Origin: Symsagittifera roscoffensis
Taxonomy: Eukaryota > Xenacoelomorpha > Acoela > Convolutidae
DNA length: 64,000 nt
Direction: 5' to 3'
Assembly: GCF_963678635.1 (NCBI RefSeq)
Contig: NC_087066.1
Location: 58,980,312 to 59,044,311, forward strand
The notes below the pieces were generated by a model, which saw nothing but the letters and a program-made list of their open reading frames with translations, ran no database searches and had not been told where the DNA came from. Positions 36,501-48,095 of this stretch are shown here, one piece after another. The position numbers were made by a program, and so were the translations under genes. The stretch's first letter is position 1; each line of letters begins with the position of its first letter.

Positions 36501-37797
36501 ACTGAAAATTTAGTTTCGACCACTTGCGCAGAATGAGAAAAACTATCGTCCAGGCTAGGTTTTTCAGACTTGATTTTTACTATCTCAAAGAGAGCACAAA
36601 TTTGACGTAGCACAATTATTCGCTTCTTTAGGAAAAAAACTGCTTAATTAAAATTTAACAACTTATAGGAAAAAATATAGTAAGAGTGAGATGTTTCACA
36701 GTCAAAAAGGACTGTGAATAAGAAAAAGTGAATACTTCGAAGAGCAACATTTATCTCTATTTAGTTGCCTCAAAAACTGTCCGTAAAATTTCTTCGTATA
36801 ATGAAAGGAAGTTTTTTGTATGACCAAACTCCTTCCAAAAAACATCGCACTAACGTAAAACTTTACATATATGAACACATAGATACAAAGAGTCTTATGG
36901 TCTTTTTACTTGTTTTGCCAAAATTTTGTTTTTTAAAAAAAGGTTTTAAGAAACGGAGTAGAAATGGGGTTTTATAACTTATACGACTTTTTTGTAGTTC
37001 ATTTCCTTCAGATGTTCAAAACTGAGCACGTGCCTTTTTTTTGAATAATTTGATAAATTTTCATTTTCAATGAAGTTCTTTTTTATACTTTCGGTTACTG
37101 AAAATTTCTGAAACAAAAATTTGAAGAAACGCTGAAAATTGAATTTTTTTCAGCTTTTTTCCTAAGCATGTAACCATTGCGGATTGTACAACTTCTTACA
37201 TCAACCTTCTTTTTTTCCTACAAACAGTACATAAATTCTTCTTTTGCTTCATGCATTGCTTTAGATAAATTAGCCAGTACTTTGTAGTTTTTTAGCATGA
37301 AATGGACTGAAAATTTAGTTTCGACCACTTGCGCAGAATGAGAAAAACTATCGTCCAGGCTAGGTTTTTCAGACTTGATTTTTACTATCTCAAAGAGAGC
37401 ACAAATTTGACGTAGCACAATTATTCGCTTCTTTAGGAAAAAAACTGCTTAATTAAAATTTAACAACTTATAGGAAAAAATATAGTAAGAGTGAGATTTT
37501 GATTGGCGCACAGGCGTTATCTTCAACGCCTAGAACCAGACCTATTGAAAGCAGAACAACTTTATTTTAAACAATTTTACCCCCAACTTTTTTTTTTGCG
37601 CCAATCAATTGGTTTAAAAAAATTGGCTACGTTTTTTTTTGCTAATGACAAAAAAAACAGTGTCTGGCAATATAATTTATGCAAAATTAAGTATCTATGA
37701 TGTTGAATAGAATCACCATAACCTTCTGGTAAGGTGGAAAACTTGATCAGGCTTCCAATTTCTTGAAAAATGACAAGGTTTGACAGCCAACTCATCA
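30591..37797. repeat. Tandem array of about 2.8-kb units
   Basis: Units start with GGCTTAAAAGAGTGAAACCG at 30591, 33412 and 36228 (periods 2821 and 2816). Units 1 and 2 are nearly identical. Unit 3 is rearranged: it breaks off near 37271, repeats the unit segment that starts GCCAGTACTTTGTAG (37272-37497), then jumps to the unit's last ~300 bp (37498-37797). Frames of 60-150 codons recur in each unit but lack protein character and follow the repeat, not a gene. Each unit also contains a foldback flanked by GATTGGCGCA and TGCGCCAATC. Confidence 0.9.
32317..33001. repeat. Internal 346-bp duplication in the array unit
   Basis: GCGCTCTACCTACAAAACCT starts at 32321 and again at 32667. The two copies run in tandem with moderate divergence. 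The same pair occurs in unit 2 (about 35136-35820). GTGCGCTCTGCC-type words recur about nine times per unit from 32097 to 32856. Confidence 0.85.
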
Positions 37798-38627
37798 GCC
37801 TGTGCGAGTAATTGTTACTGATATTCGAGAGTACGTTTGAAACACATATAAGTAAACGGTACCAGAAAAAATAGAAATTAAAAAAATTATTGAAAATTGT
37901 AGAAGTGGTAAAAAGTCGGCAGAGCGCCCGTATAATTAAAAAATGTACCGATTTGAAAAATTCAAAACTCATAAAAGTTGATAACGAATGGTTCTCACGA
38001 TGAAAATTTTTGTTTTGCTCCCACAAAATTTTTCGTACAGATAAGTTAGCCCAAATTTTATTCTGGAGCTCGAGTGCGCTCTGCCGTTGTTTAATTTGGG
38101 ATCACGAGTGCGCTCTGCCAAAACAACACCGACGAACTATAAAATTGAATCCAAAAATAATCATGAATTCAGCGAAAAAAACTCAAGCATGCTAACAACC
38201 AAGAACGACTATAAAGTTGGGCCTAAATTTATCTATTGCGTATAAGTATGCAGTCAATTGGAATCTGGAAAAGAGCCAATGAACGTAAGAAAACAGAAAA
38301 ACTTCAATTTTTGCTCTTCAAAAGCAACGAAGTATACCCTTACTGCTCTTTCAATTTCAAAAAAACGTTATGATTGACACGTTTTTGATAAAAATTAACT
38401 GAATTTGAGAAAACTGTAGCCATTTCTGTTAGTATTTACAGAGCGCAATTTACCTATATTAAATAAAGCAGATTAACTTGAAGTGCACTTAAAAAGAGCA
38501 TATATACTTAAATGCATTAATATCTATGAATGAACATCTGTAGTTATTAGAGCATTTTAAGATTTTCCTGAAAAAAAAAAACAGAAAAACCAAGAACTAT
38601 ATAAGTCTTCACTACTTTCAGTGACTC
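37798..38627. other. Array flank with more GTGCGCTCTGCC words
   Basis: Two GAGTGCGCTCTGCC words lie near 38071 and 38108, and GGCAGAGCGC near 37919 in inverse orientation. No gene supported. Confidence 0.5.
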
Positions 38628-38834
38628 TTAATCAGCAGTTTCAAATACTTTTTTGAAAGCAAATTTTACAAACAAGATGCTTGCATGAAGTCCAAGTAGC
38701 CGGTTTAATAATAATTGCCAACCGTAAATTGTAATTAAGAAGTCTATTGGAACTAGAACATCCTGCTGTGGTATACCTAGTTGTTTAAAATAATCATTCA
38801 AGACATTAAAAATTTCACCAAAACCTGGCAAACA
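38628..38834 (-). CDS. Unassigned hydrophobic ORF
   Basis: An open frame of about 68 codons ends at TAA 38628-38630. A possible acceptor (TTTGCCAG) lies at its upstream edge. The translation is hydrophobic in its second half (LITIYGWQLLLNRLLGLHAS). It could be an isolated exon, an element remnant or chance. No partner exon or family was recognised. Confidence 0.2.
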   Translation of the reverse strand, partial: CLPGFGEIFNVLNDYFKQLGIPQQDVLVPIDFLITIYGWQLLLNRLLGLHASILFVKFAFKKVFETAD

Positions 38835-39048
38835 TTAACATGCGCATCAATGAAGTGGGAACAGCGCATGCAAATGAAAATTCATAATGAACAATATGAA
38901 GAATAAACATTCTCACAACATAACAGGAGCTGCATATCTAATTAGCGCCTGTTTTTTTTCCTATTTTAAATAATCATTGTGATATTTTTGAAAAATAATT
39001 TTTTCCGCAAAATAAAACAAAACAAAAAAGAGCTGAAAAAATGTTTAA

Positions 39049-39391
39049 CACGGAGGCGAAGCTTCGATTCGCTAACACTTGCGAGAAAACGACAAAAAGC
39101 AGTTCTATATGGAAAATTATAAATAAGCCTCGAATTAGTAAAAATTCGGTTATCTCTGAGATTCGAACCTGCGACCTAGAGATTAAGAGTCTTACACACT
39201 AATACTCAGCCCCGGATGCTTAAAAAGCACCAAACACAAGCCACAAGTAAAGAAGAGAACAGATCATATGCAATTTCCAATGCTACAAAGAAATTCCAAA
39301 TAAGTGAACACTTTTAATGATTACATTTATTTGCGAGTTAGGTTAGAATAAAAGGTTCGTAATAATTCACTAAGCTGATCGCAAGTGTAAA
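39049..39391 (-). repeat. tRNA-Lys-derived SINE-like element
   Basis: On the minus strand, about 39216-39150 reads like tRNA-Lys(CTT): an A-box-like GGCTGAGTATTAG, an anticodon-arm segment GACTCTTAATCTCTAGGTCG and the B box GGTTCGAATCTC. The CTCGAGGCTTATTT-type body and CTTCGCCTCCG end follow. On the other side, sequence continues to GCAAGTGTAAA at 39391, giving ACACTTGCGA-type inverted ends. Pol III transcription is inferred from the boxes. Confidence 0.7.
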
Positions 39392-40038
39392 AAGCATCGG
39401 ATAATTCAAATTTGACCATGTTAATTTCTGAGGTTATTCAACCGACATCAAGCTTGTCTGACATACGCTTTACCAACTGCATTACTGAGCATATCAAATA
39501 ACTAGGCATATCAAAGAACCCAAAAGCTCATATGTACGAATCCCGAGAACAACATGTAATACATCTTGTGCAACTTTGCAAAATCGAAAAAGCGACTTAT
39601 CCAGAAAACTATCAAATCCCCGAAAAACTAAGAGCTGAAACAATTTTGATAAGTAATTGTTCCACCGATACCACGGAAAAATGTTTTTTTTTTAACGGAA
39701 TGTTCAAAAGATGCTTAAAAACGAAATTGAATTAACAAGGTCCTATTTTTGTTTTTAAATTTTTATACAATAACTGTATGGACATATTTACATAACTGCA
39801 TGTTTACATATTTACAATTCATAGACCACTATCAGTAATTATAAAGAAGATAAAATTTCCCCGTGGTCATTACGGTGTGAGCATCTGAAACAATATGGAG
39901 TTAACACGCTGTAATTTCGATTTACCGGACCTTGTTAATCACTGCCACCGCAATTGCATAAACGGAGAAATTAATTACTATGTGAATCAACAAGTGATTA
40001 TTCAATTACTGAAGATTATTGACAATTCAGTTATTTAT
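39392..40038. other. No gene seen; RIIAD1-like 3' flank
   Basis: AT-rich. Short frames (for example near 39532-39735) have no supported homology. Confidence 0.35.
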
Positions 40039-40039
40039 T
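40034..40039 (-). promoter_or_regulatory. AATAAA overlapping the RIIAD1-like stop codon
   Basis: On the minus strand, TGAATAAATAAC follows the last codon, so the polyadenylation hexamer begins with the A of the stop. It would give a very short 3' UTR. No cleavage site can be seen. Confidence 0.35.
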
Positions 40040-43000
40040 CATTTCACTTCATTGTAGATGAGTTCTTCGGGAGGAAGTGTCTGAGCCACTGCGGCCAACT
40101 CTTCCACATGACTGTGTTGTCTCTGAACCTGACCCACTTCCTCACTCAACTCATCTGCCAGTTGGTCCAAAGTAGAGGAGGAGGGGGAGAAGAAGTCCGC
40201 ACAGTACTCGTGGATGTTGTCAGGTCTATCAGTCAACACTTTCTACACAAAAACGCAAACCCTCAATTTATAGTTAAGTGTTGCACATTTTTGTGATTTG
40301 AACACTAAGTCGAAGCTTCGCTTTTCAATCACTAGCGAGAACACGACAAGAAGCAGCTCACGACAATAAAGTGCCATAAAAAATAAAGTGAGCGAGAACA
40401 CAATAAAGTGCCATAAAAAACTAGAAATAAGCCTCGAATTAGTAAAAATTCGGCTAACTCTGAGATTCGAACCTGCCACCTAAAGATTAAGAGTCTGACA
40501 ATTCACAATCACTCAGCCACGGAAGCTTAATAGTCACCAGCGTAATAAATGGACAAAACGAATAAAACTTGGAAATTTAAACGCGATTTTCTCAAATTGG
40601 ACAGGCTTAAGAAAAAAAAAGTGATGACGAAAACTGATTAGAATTAAAATCGTGCATTTTTTTTTCAAAATTCGGTCCAAAAATTTTAACCAAAAATGGA
40701 ACATTTTTTTTCTCAATCAAAAATTAAATTAAACTACTGGTTCAATTGCGGACAAAATTATATCAAAGTGAGCCTCTTAGTAAGCCCAACAAAGCTCATG
40801 AAGGGAATAATCTTCTTAATTTTGTATAAATAAATGTATTTCGTTGGATAGCCAAAAATCACAAAAAATGCCAGTGAATGATACTATAAATGATCCAAAT
40901 TGGGTAGAAATTTTGGCCCGATTTTTGCCAAAATAAATGGCACCGCAAAAAAATTGCTAAAACTCTATGCAATTTCTGTCATCATCATTTTTGTCTAAAG
41001 TCAACCCAATTTGAGAAAACCGCGTTTTATTCTTTTTGTGCCGGTAATTATAATCAGCAAAGTAGCTCAAATTTCTGATCACATAAATTAACACAGAGTC
41101 AAAGCGGAGCTTCGCACCACTTGCGATACAATACAAGTCGAAAAAACATGAAAATGTCGAAAAAAAACTAGGTGAACAAAAGCTTTCATATGTCTCGACG
41201 AGGGACACTTAGAGCCCAGCTAGATCTGGAGGTAATTGTATGATAATTTTTGAATTTGCTATACTGATGCGCGAAAATTAGACTTTGTCCAAAACCTTAG
41301 TTGCTTGGAATTTTCCCAAGAACATAACATTTCTCCTACAAAAAATAAGGGTTTGCCGTTTCTGCAGGAAAGATTGCGGAACCGCTTCTTTCGATTGAAT
41401 TTTTCATATCAGATTTGATTGGGTAGCTTTAAATGAACGTTCCAAAATTTTTGACTTTTTCTGCTAAAGCAGGTGGTGGCCGGTAAAGTAGAGAAGATTC
41501 CCAGAATCCAGTTTCTCGATCAAACACTTAACCTGAGAATTGGCACAGTAATTTTCGAGTCAAGTCAAAACTTTTAATTTTTCGTGTCGAAAAAAACTTG
41601 GGCTTAGTCGGGTATGCAAAGGAGCTTCCCAAAACCCGTTCTATGGATTGAACCCAAAATCCCAGATATGTAAGGGTATTTTTCGGTTAAATTCATAAAA
41701 TTAAGAAAAAACGCTCAAAAAATGAGTTTCCGAAGACGATAACTTTATATGTGTGGCCGCCAATTCAGGTGAGATTTTCATTATCCGTTATCTCCATTGA
41801 ACTCAGGTTTGGGAGGTTATTTTTCGAGAAAAATCAACAAGATTCACAGAACGGTCAAAACAATTAAAAACTCACTGTTCCGAGGGCCATAATTTTAGGT
41901 GTAAAAAGTTTGGGCGTAGCCACGCATGGAGAGAAGCTTTTCAAGACCGCAATACTCACTGAAACAACAGTCTTAGATTTTTTATGTTAGTTTTTGAGAA
42001 AACGAAATAAAAATATCGGTCAATTATTCCCCGTACAGACTTTTTCCAAGGCTGTAGACAAAGGAGTAAAGCAATAAGATGCCAGGTGAGTATGCAGGCA
42101 CACCTGAGTGTAGGCGGTCTTTCTATGGATACCACTTTTTTGAAAATCGGAAGAGTTTTTGAGAAATTTTCCAGAGCGCCTCAAAAAAATAAAATAAAAA
42201 CCCTATTCCATACATTTTCATAAAACCTATTTTTATCAAACAGGTTTTCTAGGCAACCATGCCAAGCAAGACAAGTTAAAAATTCAAAGTAGCAACTGAA
42301 CAAAACTTACGAAGCGGAGACAAGTCCGACAATCTTTGAGCAGACACCAGTTAAGCCGAAAAAAAAACAACTAAAACGTTTCAAGTCCTGAAACTAACGT
42401 GTAGTAAATATTACACGCACAGTAGCTAAAATTGAATTTTCATGAAACTGAGCATGTCAGCTGCATTTGAATTTTCATGAAAATGAGCATGTCAGCTGCA
42501 TTGAGCATGTCAGCTGAAATTGAGAAGTGATTCAATTGATTTTGTTAAACAAGTTGTTAGCCCGAAAAAAGTCTACATTCCGATTTGATAATGCTTGCTA
42601 TTCACAAGCGTCATCATCATTATATGATTTTTCATTTTTGTTCAAATTCAAGCTTTTTGTGCGTTTATAAATAGATAGGGACAAAAGCTAAGCTGGGAAA
42701 CATGAAATGTTGCTTCAGTTGACAACAGTTATCGTTGCAAAACTCACAAGTTCGAGAAATTTGAGAAGAACTTGCTGCTAGGAAAAGATGGGACTCATGA
42801 TAGGAATATATACACTAGAAAAAATAACTTATGCGATGGCGAAATGTGATGCAGTTACTACGGTAGNNNNNNNNNNNNNNNNNNNNNNNNNNNNNNNNNN
42901 NNNNNNNNNNNNNNNNNNNNNNNNNNNNNNNNNNNNNNNNNNNNNNNNNNNNNNNNNNNNNNNNNNNNNNNNNNNNNNNNNNNNNNNNNNNNNNNNNNNN

Positions 43001-44575
43001 NNNNNNNNNNNNNNNNNNNNNNNNNNNNNNNNNNNNNNNNNNNNNNNNNNNNNNNNNNNNNNNNNNGCCAAATTCGCAACCCCTGGGGGAACCCTGACAG
43101 ATCCCACTATAAGTTGCTAATTTCAAACTTGCTGAAATAAACACAAAATCAAATTGGAAAATCGAAAAAATTTCTTAAGCACTGCAATATACGATATAGC
43201 TAAACGTCGGTAAATGCTTTGTTAAACATGCAAAAATATTACCTTGAAAAACCTTAAACATGGCAAGATAGTGACGCCGCATTAAAATATATAATAGATA
43301 GACAGATAGATTTTAAAAATCAGATAAAAACAAATACTGATATTCAGACATTTGAAATTAAACACAAATTTGTGTGACTTCGGTTGAAAAGGTACATTAA
43401 GAGGCCAAACCCTGAGCATTTTTTACGTTGAAAGGTTTTTGGTAAAGAATCCCTCAACAATTTTAGTCAGTGATTTTCACAGCTTCGCTTTTACACGTTT
43501 AGTTTCTTGAGTTATCCTAAAACCTAAAACGTCATATCGTTTCACTTCTGACTCTCTGTTTTACTCAATCCGTTCAGACGGTTATCAGAAATTTAGCGCA
43601 TATAGCATCTTCAGGCAAATCTATGAGACTTGAACTGAGTCTAAAAAATTATCCTCTACATGCAAAATAATCAGATATGAGCCAATTGGTTTTCAATATA
43701 AGTTTGTCTTCGACTCTTTTTGGCTCTAATTAACAACCTTTTTTCTCCCTTTCAAGAAGGAGGGTGAGATTGTTAATTAGATTTAATCAGCTAATATTGG
43801 ACAAATCAGAGTGCAGCAAACGTAGAATTTCCAATGGAACCTCTTAGCTCTTATTGACTGTTTCTATTCAGAGGAGTGGAGATTCTTAGTATATACCATA
43901 GAAGGAGACTGTTAAGTTGATTCTACTATAAAAACCCTGTCTATTGAACTTTCTGCAACTCTTCAATCTAAATAGAGACTTTATTGTACTGACGTTGATG
44001 AGTTTCTTGAGGAGACAGTCTAATTCTGGGTGCTGTCTGAGGTAGTGCTCGTTTGCAATTCTGGTGGCCACCTTGTGCTCATTCAGTTTCTCCTGCTGCT
44101 GCTCATTCAGTGCAAAGTAGTCATACCTAAAGGTACATGTTCAATTCTGCTAAACTCATCCGAAAACGTACCATAGCTAAATGATAGCTGGAAAAGTGAG
44201 ACAGAACAAGGAAAGCGGAAAAAAGTTGATTGAAAACTTATCGATTATTATTCAAATTTCAAAAAAAAACATCGGCAAACTTTTTGTCAAGTTATCCTAT
44301 CTAGTGAAAGCTAGATATTCCGCTGGAATTTAGAAAATTAGAACCCATTTTTTAAACTAGAAGTAATTAACGTTTTTCGCGACCTTTTCACTTTTACTGT
44401 TAGATAGTAGAGTTTGCCTTTATTTAACAAATTAATTAAAGTGAACTTAAACAGAAATCAGACCGCAAAAAGTCAAAATTGAGGATGAACCAAATTTGAG
44501 GGTGATTAGGTCGCATTATAGAAAAGACTCGTACCTGTCCATGCCAACAGGCGCCTCATGTTGTGGAGCAGCCAT
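40039..44575 (-). CDS. RIIAD1: RIIAD1-like RIIa-domain protein, three exons, 125 aa
   Basis: Exons are 44535-44575, 43994-44126 and 40039-40242 on the minus strand, with matching phases. Residues ~28-77 form a regulatory-subunit-type dimerisation/docking fold. The stretches KVATRIANEHYLRQHPELD and KVLTDRPDNIHEYCADFF align with remembered RIIAD1 segments (KIQTRIANEKYLRTHKEVE; RPDNILEFAADYF). Such domains dimerise and bind A-kinase-anchor-type helices; related small proteins sit in cilia and flagella, and that role is inferred here. The glutamate-rich tail (78-125) is longer than in the remembered vertebrate protein of about 90 aa. Donor of exon 2 is GTCAGT. Intron 2 spans 3.75 kb with repeats and the assembly gap. 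Confidence 0.85.
40308..40530 (-). repeat. tRNA-Lys-derived SINE-like element in RIIAD1 intron
   Basis: Same family as 39049-39391. B box GGTTCGAATCTC, GACTCTTAATCTTTAGG and the A-box-like TGGCTGAGTGATTG lie at about 40523-40460 on the minus strand. GAAGCTTCGCTTTTC marks the far end. It sits 65 bp upstream of exon 3 in transcript sense. Confidence 0.7.
41085..42060. repeat. About 1-kb repeat, copy 1 (RIIAD1 intron 2)
   Basis: The head GGAGCTTCGCACCACTTGCG is followed by a degenerate internal tandem of roughly 130-150 bp units. These share GATTGAACCCAAAATCYCAG and ACGGTCAAAA words and a TTGGGCGTAG segment. A second copy is at 55948-56990. No coding frame. Confidence 0.6.
42432..42522. repeat. 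35-bp tandem repeat
   Basis: Two full units (TTGAATTTTCATGAAAMTGA then GCATGTCAGCTGCAT) and a partial third with GAGCATGTCAGCTG. Confidence 0.85.
42867..43066. other. Assembly gap, 200 N
   Basis: Exactly 200 undetermined bases, the usual placeholder for a gap of unknown size. It lies in intron 2 of the RIIAD1-like gene, so coding sequence is not affected in this model. Confidence 0.99.
43067..43993. other. RIIAD1-like intron 2, right part
   Basis: No exon or recognised element. TTAATTAACAACC-type words near 43727 and inverted near 43770 could form a small hairpin. Confidence 0.35.
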
Positions 44576-45249
44576 CACTCTTTTCCTCTTTCACTTCGCA
44601 AAACACACGGTTCAGCTGCTTATAGTTTATTTGATCTCTCTTTATAGCCTTTTTCGATTCCTTCCGGATGAAGAGCCAAAGTAAAAACTTCCAATTCTGG
44701 ATGCAAAAAATCTGAAATTTGAATGATGTTTATTGTTAAATTTATTTTTGAAGTAAGCGATTCAACTAAAAACCTTTTCTAAACAAAATGATTGATATAT
44801 AACAGCTCCAAATTATAGAAAAACAAGCAGATTGTTTATATAATTTGATTTTCAAGCCAGAAGCTTATAACCATACATTCTATGAAATTGTACGTTTAAA
44901 ATTTATTGCGGCTTGGAACAATAGCAAATATGCATCAGCCGGGTGGCATCTCCATGGGCAAAATCTATTCTTCTAACTTTTGTAAAAATAGATCATATAA
45001 TACTCAAAAAGGACCGCAAAAATTCTTCAAATCATCAACAACTAAGAAAGAAGAAAAGAAACTGAGAACCATCTCAAAATTTATTTTTAAGGTGTTGTTT
45101 AACAATCAAAATTAAATGACCAAAAAATTATATCAAAGGGATGAAAATTATCAATAATGTACTTGAAAAATGTTCGTTATCAAAAATATAGATGTCTCTT
45201 ATTTTATGAAAAAACGAGTCCAAGGAGTTATTGTTGATTGTCAGCGCTT
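44576..45249. other. RIIAD1-like 5' flank
   Basis: AT-rich upstream region of the minus-strand gene. No promoter motif can be named and no gene is seen. Confidence 0.35.
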
Positions 45250-46195
45250 CATGAAAAATGTCTTTATTCCATTGTAAAAACTTATTATATAAAAAACGAA
45301 CCCTAATTTCGACTCTCTTTTGCTCTAGTAAGCTTATTTTGGTAGCGAAATTTTTTCTTGTATTTTCTATGTTAATAGTATCTGTTATCTCTTGTTCACT
45401 TTTTATTCATGCAATATTTTTGTTTCGACAAGATCGTCTTAAACTTTCAAACATGAGTTAAAACAGCTCAGATACATGTCACTCTCGAACCAGACAAAAT
45501 TATGTTTATCCCGAATTTTTCAGATTTTACCATTTTTATAAGTTTAACACAATTCCTCCACACGAGTATTTCCTGGATTGCCAATTTTTAAGTCTGGCGT
45601 ATTAGCTGTGTAATTGATCAGCACACTATATTGCTATAATGGTTCGATCTATTTTAAGTATATCCTGAGCAGTGGAGATGTGTTAAAATATATCTTAGTT
45701 GGTACATCACCGAGCAAACTTAGCAACCCTTTTCAAAGTTTTCTCGATATTTGTTTTGAAATTAAATTTTTCATCAATTACAAGATCTCAATTTTCGAAC
45801 TCAGTTATGGGATCTGTTAATCGAAACGTTCTTCCTGTTAAATTCAAAGTTGGCTGTTTTATCAATGATAATGGTAAGCTTGATCTCTAAGAACCAATTT
45901 TTAACTTGGCTCACATCAATGTTACCTGCTGTTGGTTTCCAGTTTTAGTTGTTGTATACAATGCGAAACCATCAGGAAACAGTACTATTTTATTCTGCCT
46001 ACAGACGTTCGGCAAATCATTTATATAAAGCAATAACAACAAAGAACCCAGGAATATCCAGAATTGAGTGTACGATTCTCAATGATTTTAAAAGATTAAC
46101 AAATTTCCTCGTAAAATATATAATTAGCATTTTTCTGATAAAATTTTGTCATCAACTGTGTCAAATGCTTTTGTAAGATCTAGTAACGTAAACCC
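45250..46195 (-). pseudogene. Broken non-LTR retrotransposon reverse transcriptase
   Basis: The minus strand shows RT motifs in order: motif A as DLTKAFDTVDDKIL near 46188-46144, a LLLYINDLPNV block with the palm motif altered to FPDG and followed by FALYTT, then LTGRTFRLTDPITEFEN and a VIDEKFNFKTNIEKTLKR block. Stops and frame changes separate them. The motifs fit the jockey/CR1/L2 group of LINEs, which copy themselves by target-primed reverse transcription. The changed YADD site and stops make it inactive. No endonuclease domain or 3' tail was found. Confidence 0.8.
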
Positions 46196-47959
46196 CACAC
46201 TAAAATACCAATATAAGTTTTCCACTAGATGTTCAATCAGTTCCAAGATTAAGGGTCGTTTGAAAAGTTCTCTGAAAAAAATGTTTGAACAGCACGCCAA
46301 ACGGATTCCGAAACTTAGAAAGTAGTTGATGCTATCAATTTTTCAAAAAAACTTACCCATAATTGGTAGAAAAAGTATAAGTCTGTAATAAAATTGAAAT
46401 TTTTGCATTCGCAAACCACGAGACCAGTGTGAAAGACTTTCCCACAATAACCAATCAAATTAGCGTTACCTCTCTATGGCGCAAATACAACACTTTTTAG
46501 ATCTTTTTTAACATTTATAAGATGGCAACTTAGCAATCTGTTGCTGAGAAAACGTCAAAAAATTACCGCAATCAACGTAAATCAGATCACAAAACTGAAA
46601 AACAAAAAACTTCTGTTCTTTGAGCACTAATTTGATTGAGAACTCCATAAGACAAAAAAATCGACGGAATAGTAAAATTACCACTGAATTGAAGTTAAGA
46701 CGTATACAAAAACTTCCAACAAATAAACAACAATTTCAAATGTATCGGAACCAAATCAATTTCATGTTTTACATTCGGCACTTTTAAATAAAAAAAATGC
46801 GAAAACGCATCTTACGTTCAAAACCCATGGAGGAAAGTATAAACACACTTGTACACAGAGCCGAAGCAGAGCATCGTGCAACTTTCTATACCACACAGAC
46901 GGCATTGCAGGCTTGCAGACAAAAATGGAACGAAAAGCACTTAAAGTAGAAAACACTGAAAATGTCAAAATCCACAATTACAAAAAATTCATAATTTGTA
47001 TCAAAGGATGTTCAGATTGAGGAAAACAAAAAAAAATCAAAGGCTTGAAATCAATATTCAGAACCAAGTACTGAGCGGCAACTAAGTCCACAAAAATTGG
47101 GTTAACTCCCATGGTCAATTGAAAGTTTTTGAAAAACTTGAGCTTTAAAGTTGTTTCCTGAAAAAGGGTTCCTACTATGAATACTGCATATCGTAACTGC
47201 GGCATATCGTAACTGCAATCATCAAATGCTTTTTCGTACTTTCGAATTGATGCACTCAATCTGTACCGATGCATTTCCATAGGTCCCAAGAACAAAAATT
47301 AGTCCCACTAGAAAAACTAAGTAATGAATGGGTTCTTATTTTGTATTTTGCCGTTTGAATTCATGCTATTTAAACAATGAACAAACATTTTAGTCATTTA
47401 TTGGTTAAAAATTCTGCCAATCAAAACTTAGCCAACAAACAGCTGGAAAAGTGCAAAAAAAAGAGTGAACCGAAAATGGTTGATTGGAAATGTTTGAACA
47501 TTTATCAACTTTCGAATAAAAAATACATCACAAAACAACTCTGCGAGATTCAAGAATTGCTTATGATTGGCATTTTTTGAAATAAAATCATCCCATTTAG
47601 AGAAAACTGCATGCATTAGAATTTTTTTCCACTAGGAATGCCGAAAAAAAGTCGAATTAAAATTTTAAACTTTTTTCATTTTCAAAGAAAAAAACATATC
47701 ACATTGAGGCTTTTTGAATTTCAAATACTCTTTAATATTGGCATTGTTTTCCCATGTAGAGAAAATCAATAGGTAATTTTTTATTCAAATTGAGGGTGAG
47801 TTACTTTAAAAATTTTTTCCTAAAATTCTTATGAAAGATATTAAACTGGTGACCATTTGCAGTAAATCTTTTTCGGAAAAAGTCGGAAACATCTTTCATA
47901 GTTTTTGTTTTGACTAATGATCGCGTAGTAATAAACGATTAGTCTTCTTTTTTTTCCAA
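46196..47959. other. No gene seen
   Basis: AT-rich. A partial GCATATCGTAACTGC duplication lies near 47188-47215, and a diverged copy of the CGAAGCAGAGC repeat head near 46862. No supported gene. Confidence 0.35.
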
Positions 47960-48095
47960 CCAAAATTTTATGCATTCTTGAAGATATTAACGCCCTGAGC
48001 TGAAATCGAAATGAAAAAACGTATTTAGCTGGTGATCATTTTGTTGTGCATTTGAGCTCAGGGCGTTATTATCTTCAAATGGGTAAAATTTTTCT
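47960..48095. repeat. Inverted repeat (hairpin) with 27-bp core arms
   Basis: GAAGATATTAACGCCCTGAG at about 47980 pairs with CTCAGGGCGTTATTATCTTC at about 48056. The core matches 25 of 27 and pairing weakens outward. The loop is about 45 nt. It resembles a foldback or MITE remnant in the 3' flank of the SDR gene. Confidence 0.75.

Noticed and set aside
30591-37797. Repeated frames of 60-149 codons in the tandem array
   Set aside because: They recur because the DNA repeats, have low-complexity K/F/L-rich translations, no motif and no splice context, and several lie on both strands of the same interval.
39150-39216. True tRNA-Lys gene
   Set aside because: The acceptor stem is not paired, the D-arm is degenerate and the block continues into a SINE body shared with 40308-40530.
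42788-43144. Long frames across the gap
   Set aside because: They consist mostly of undetermined bases, so their openness is an artefact.
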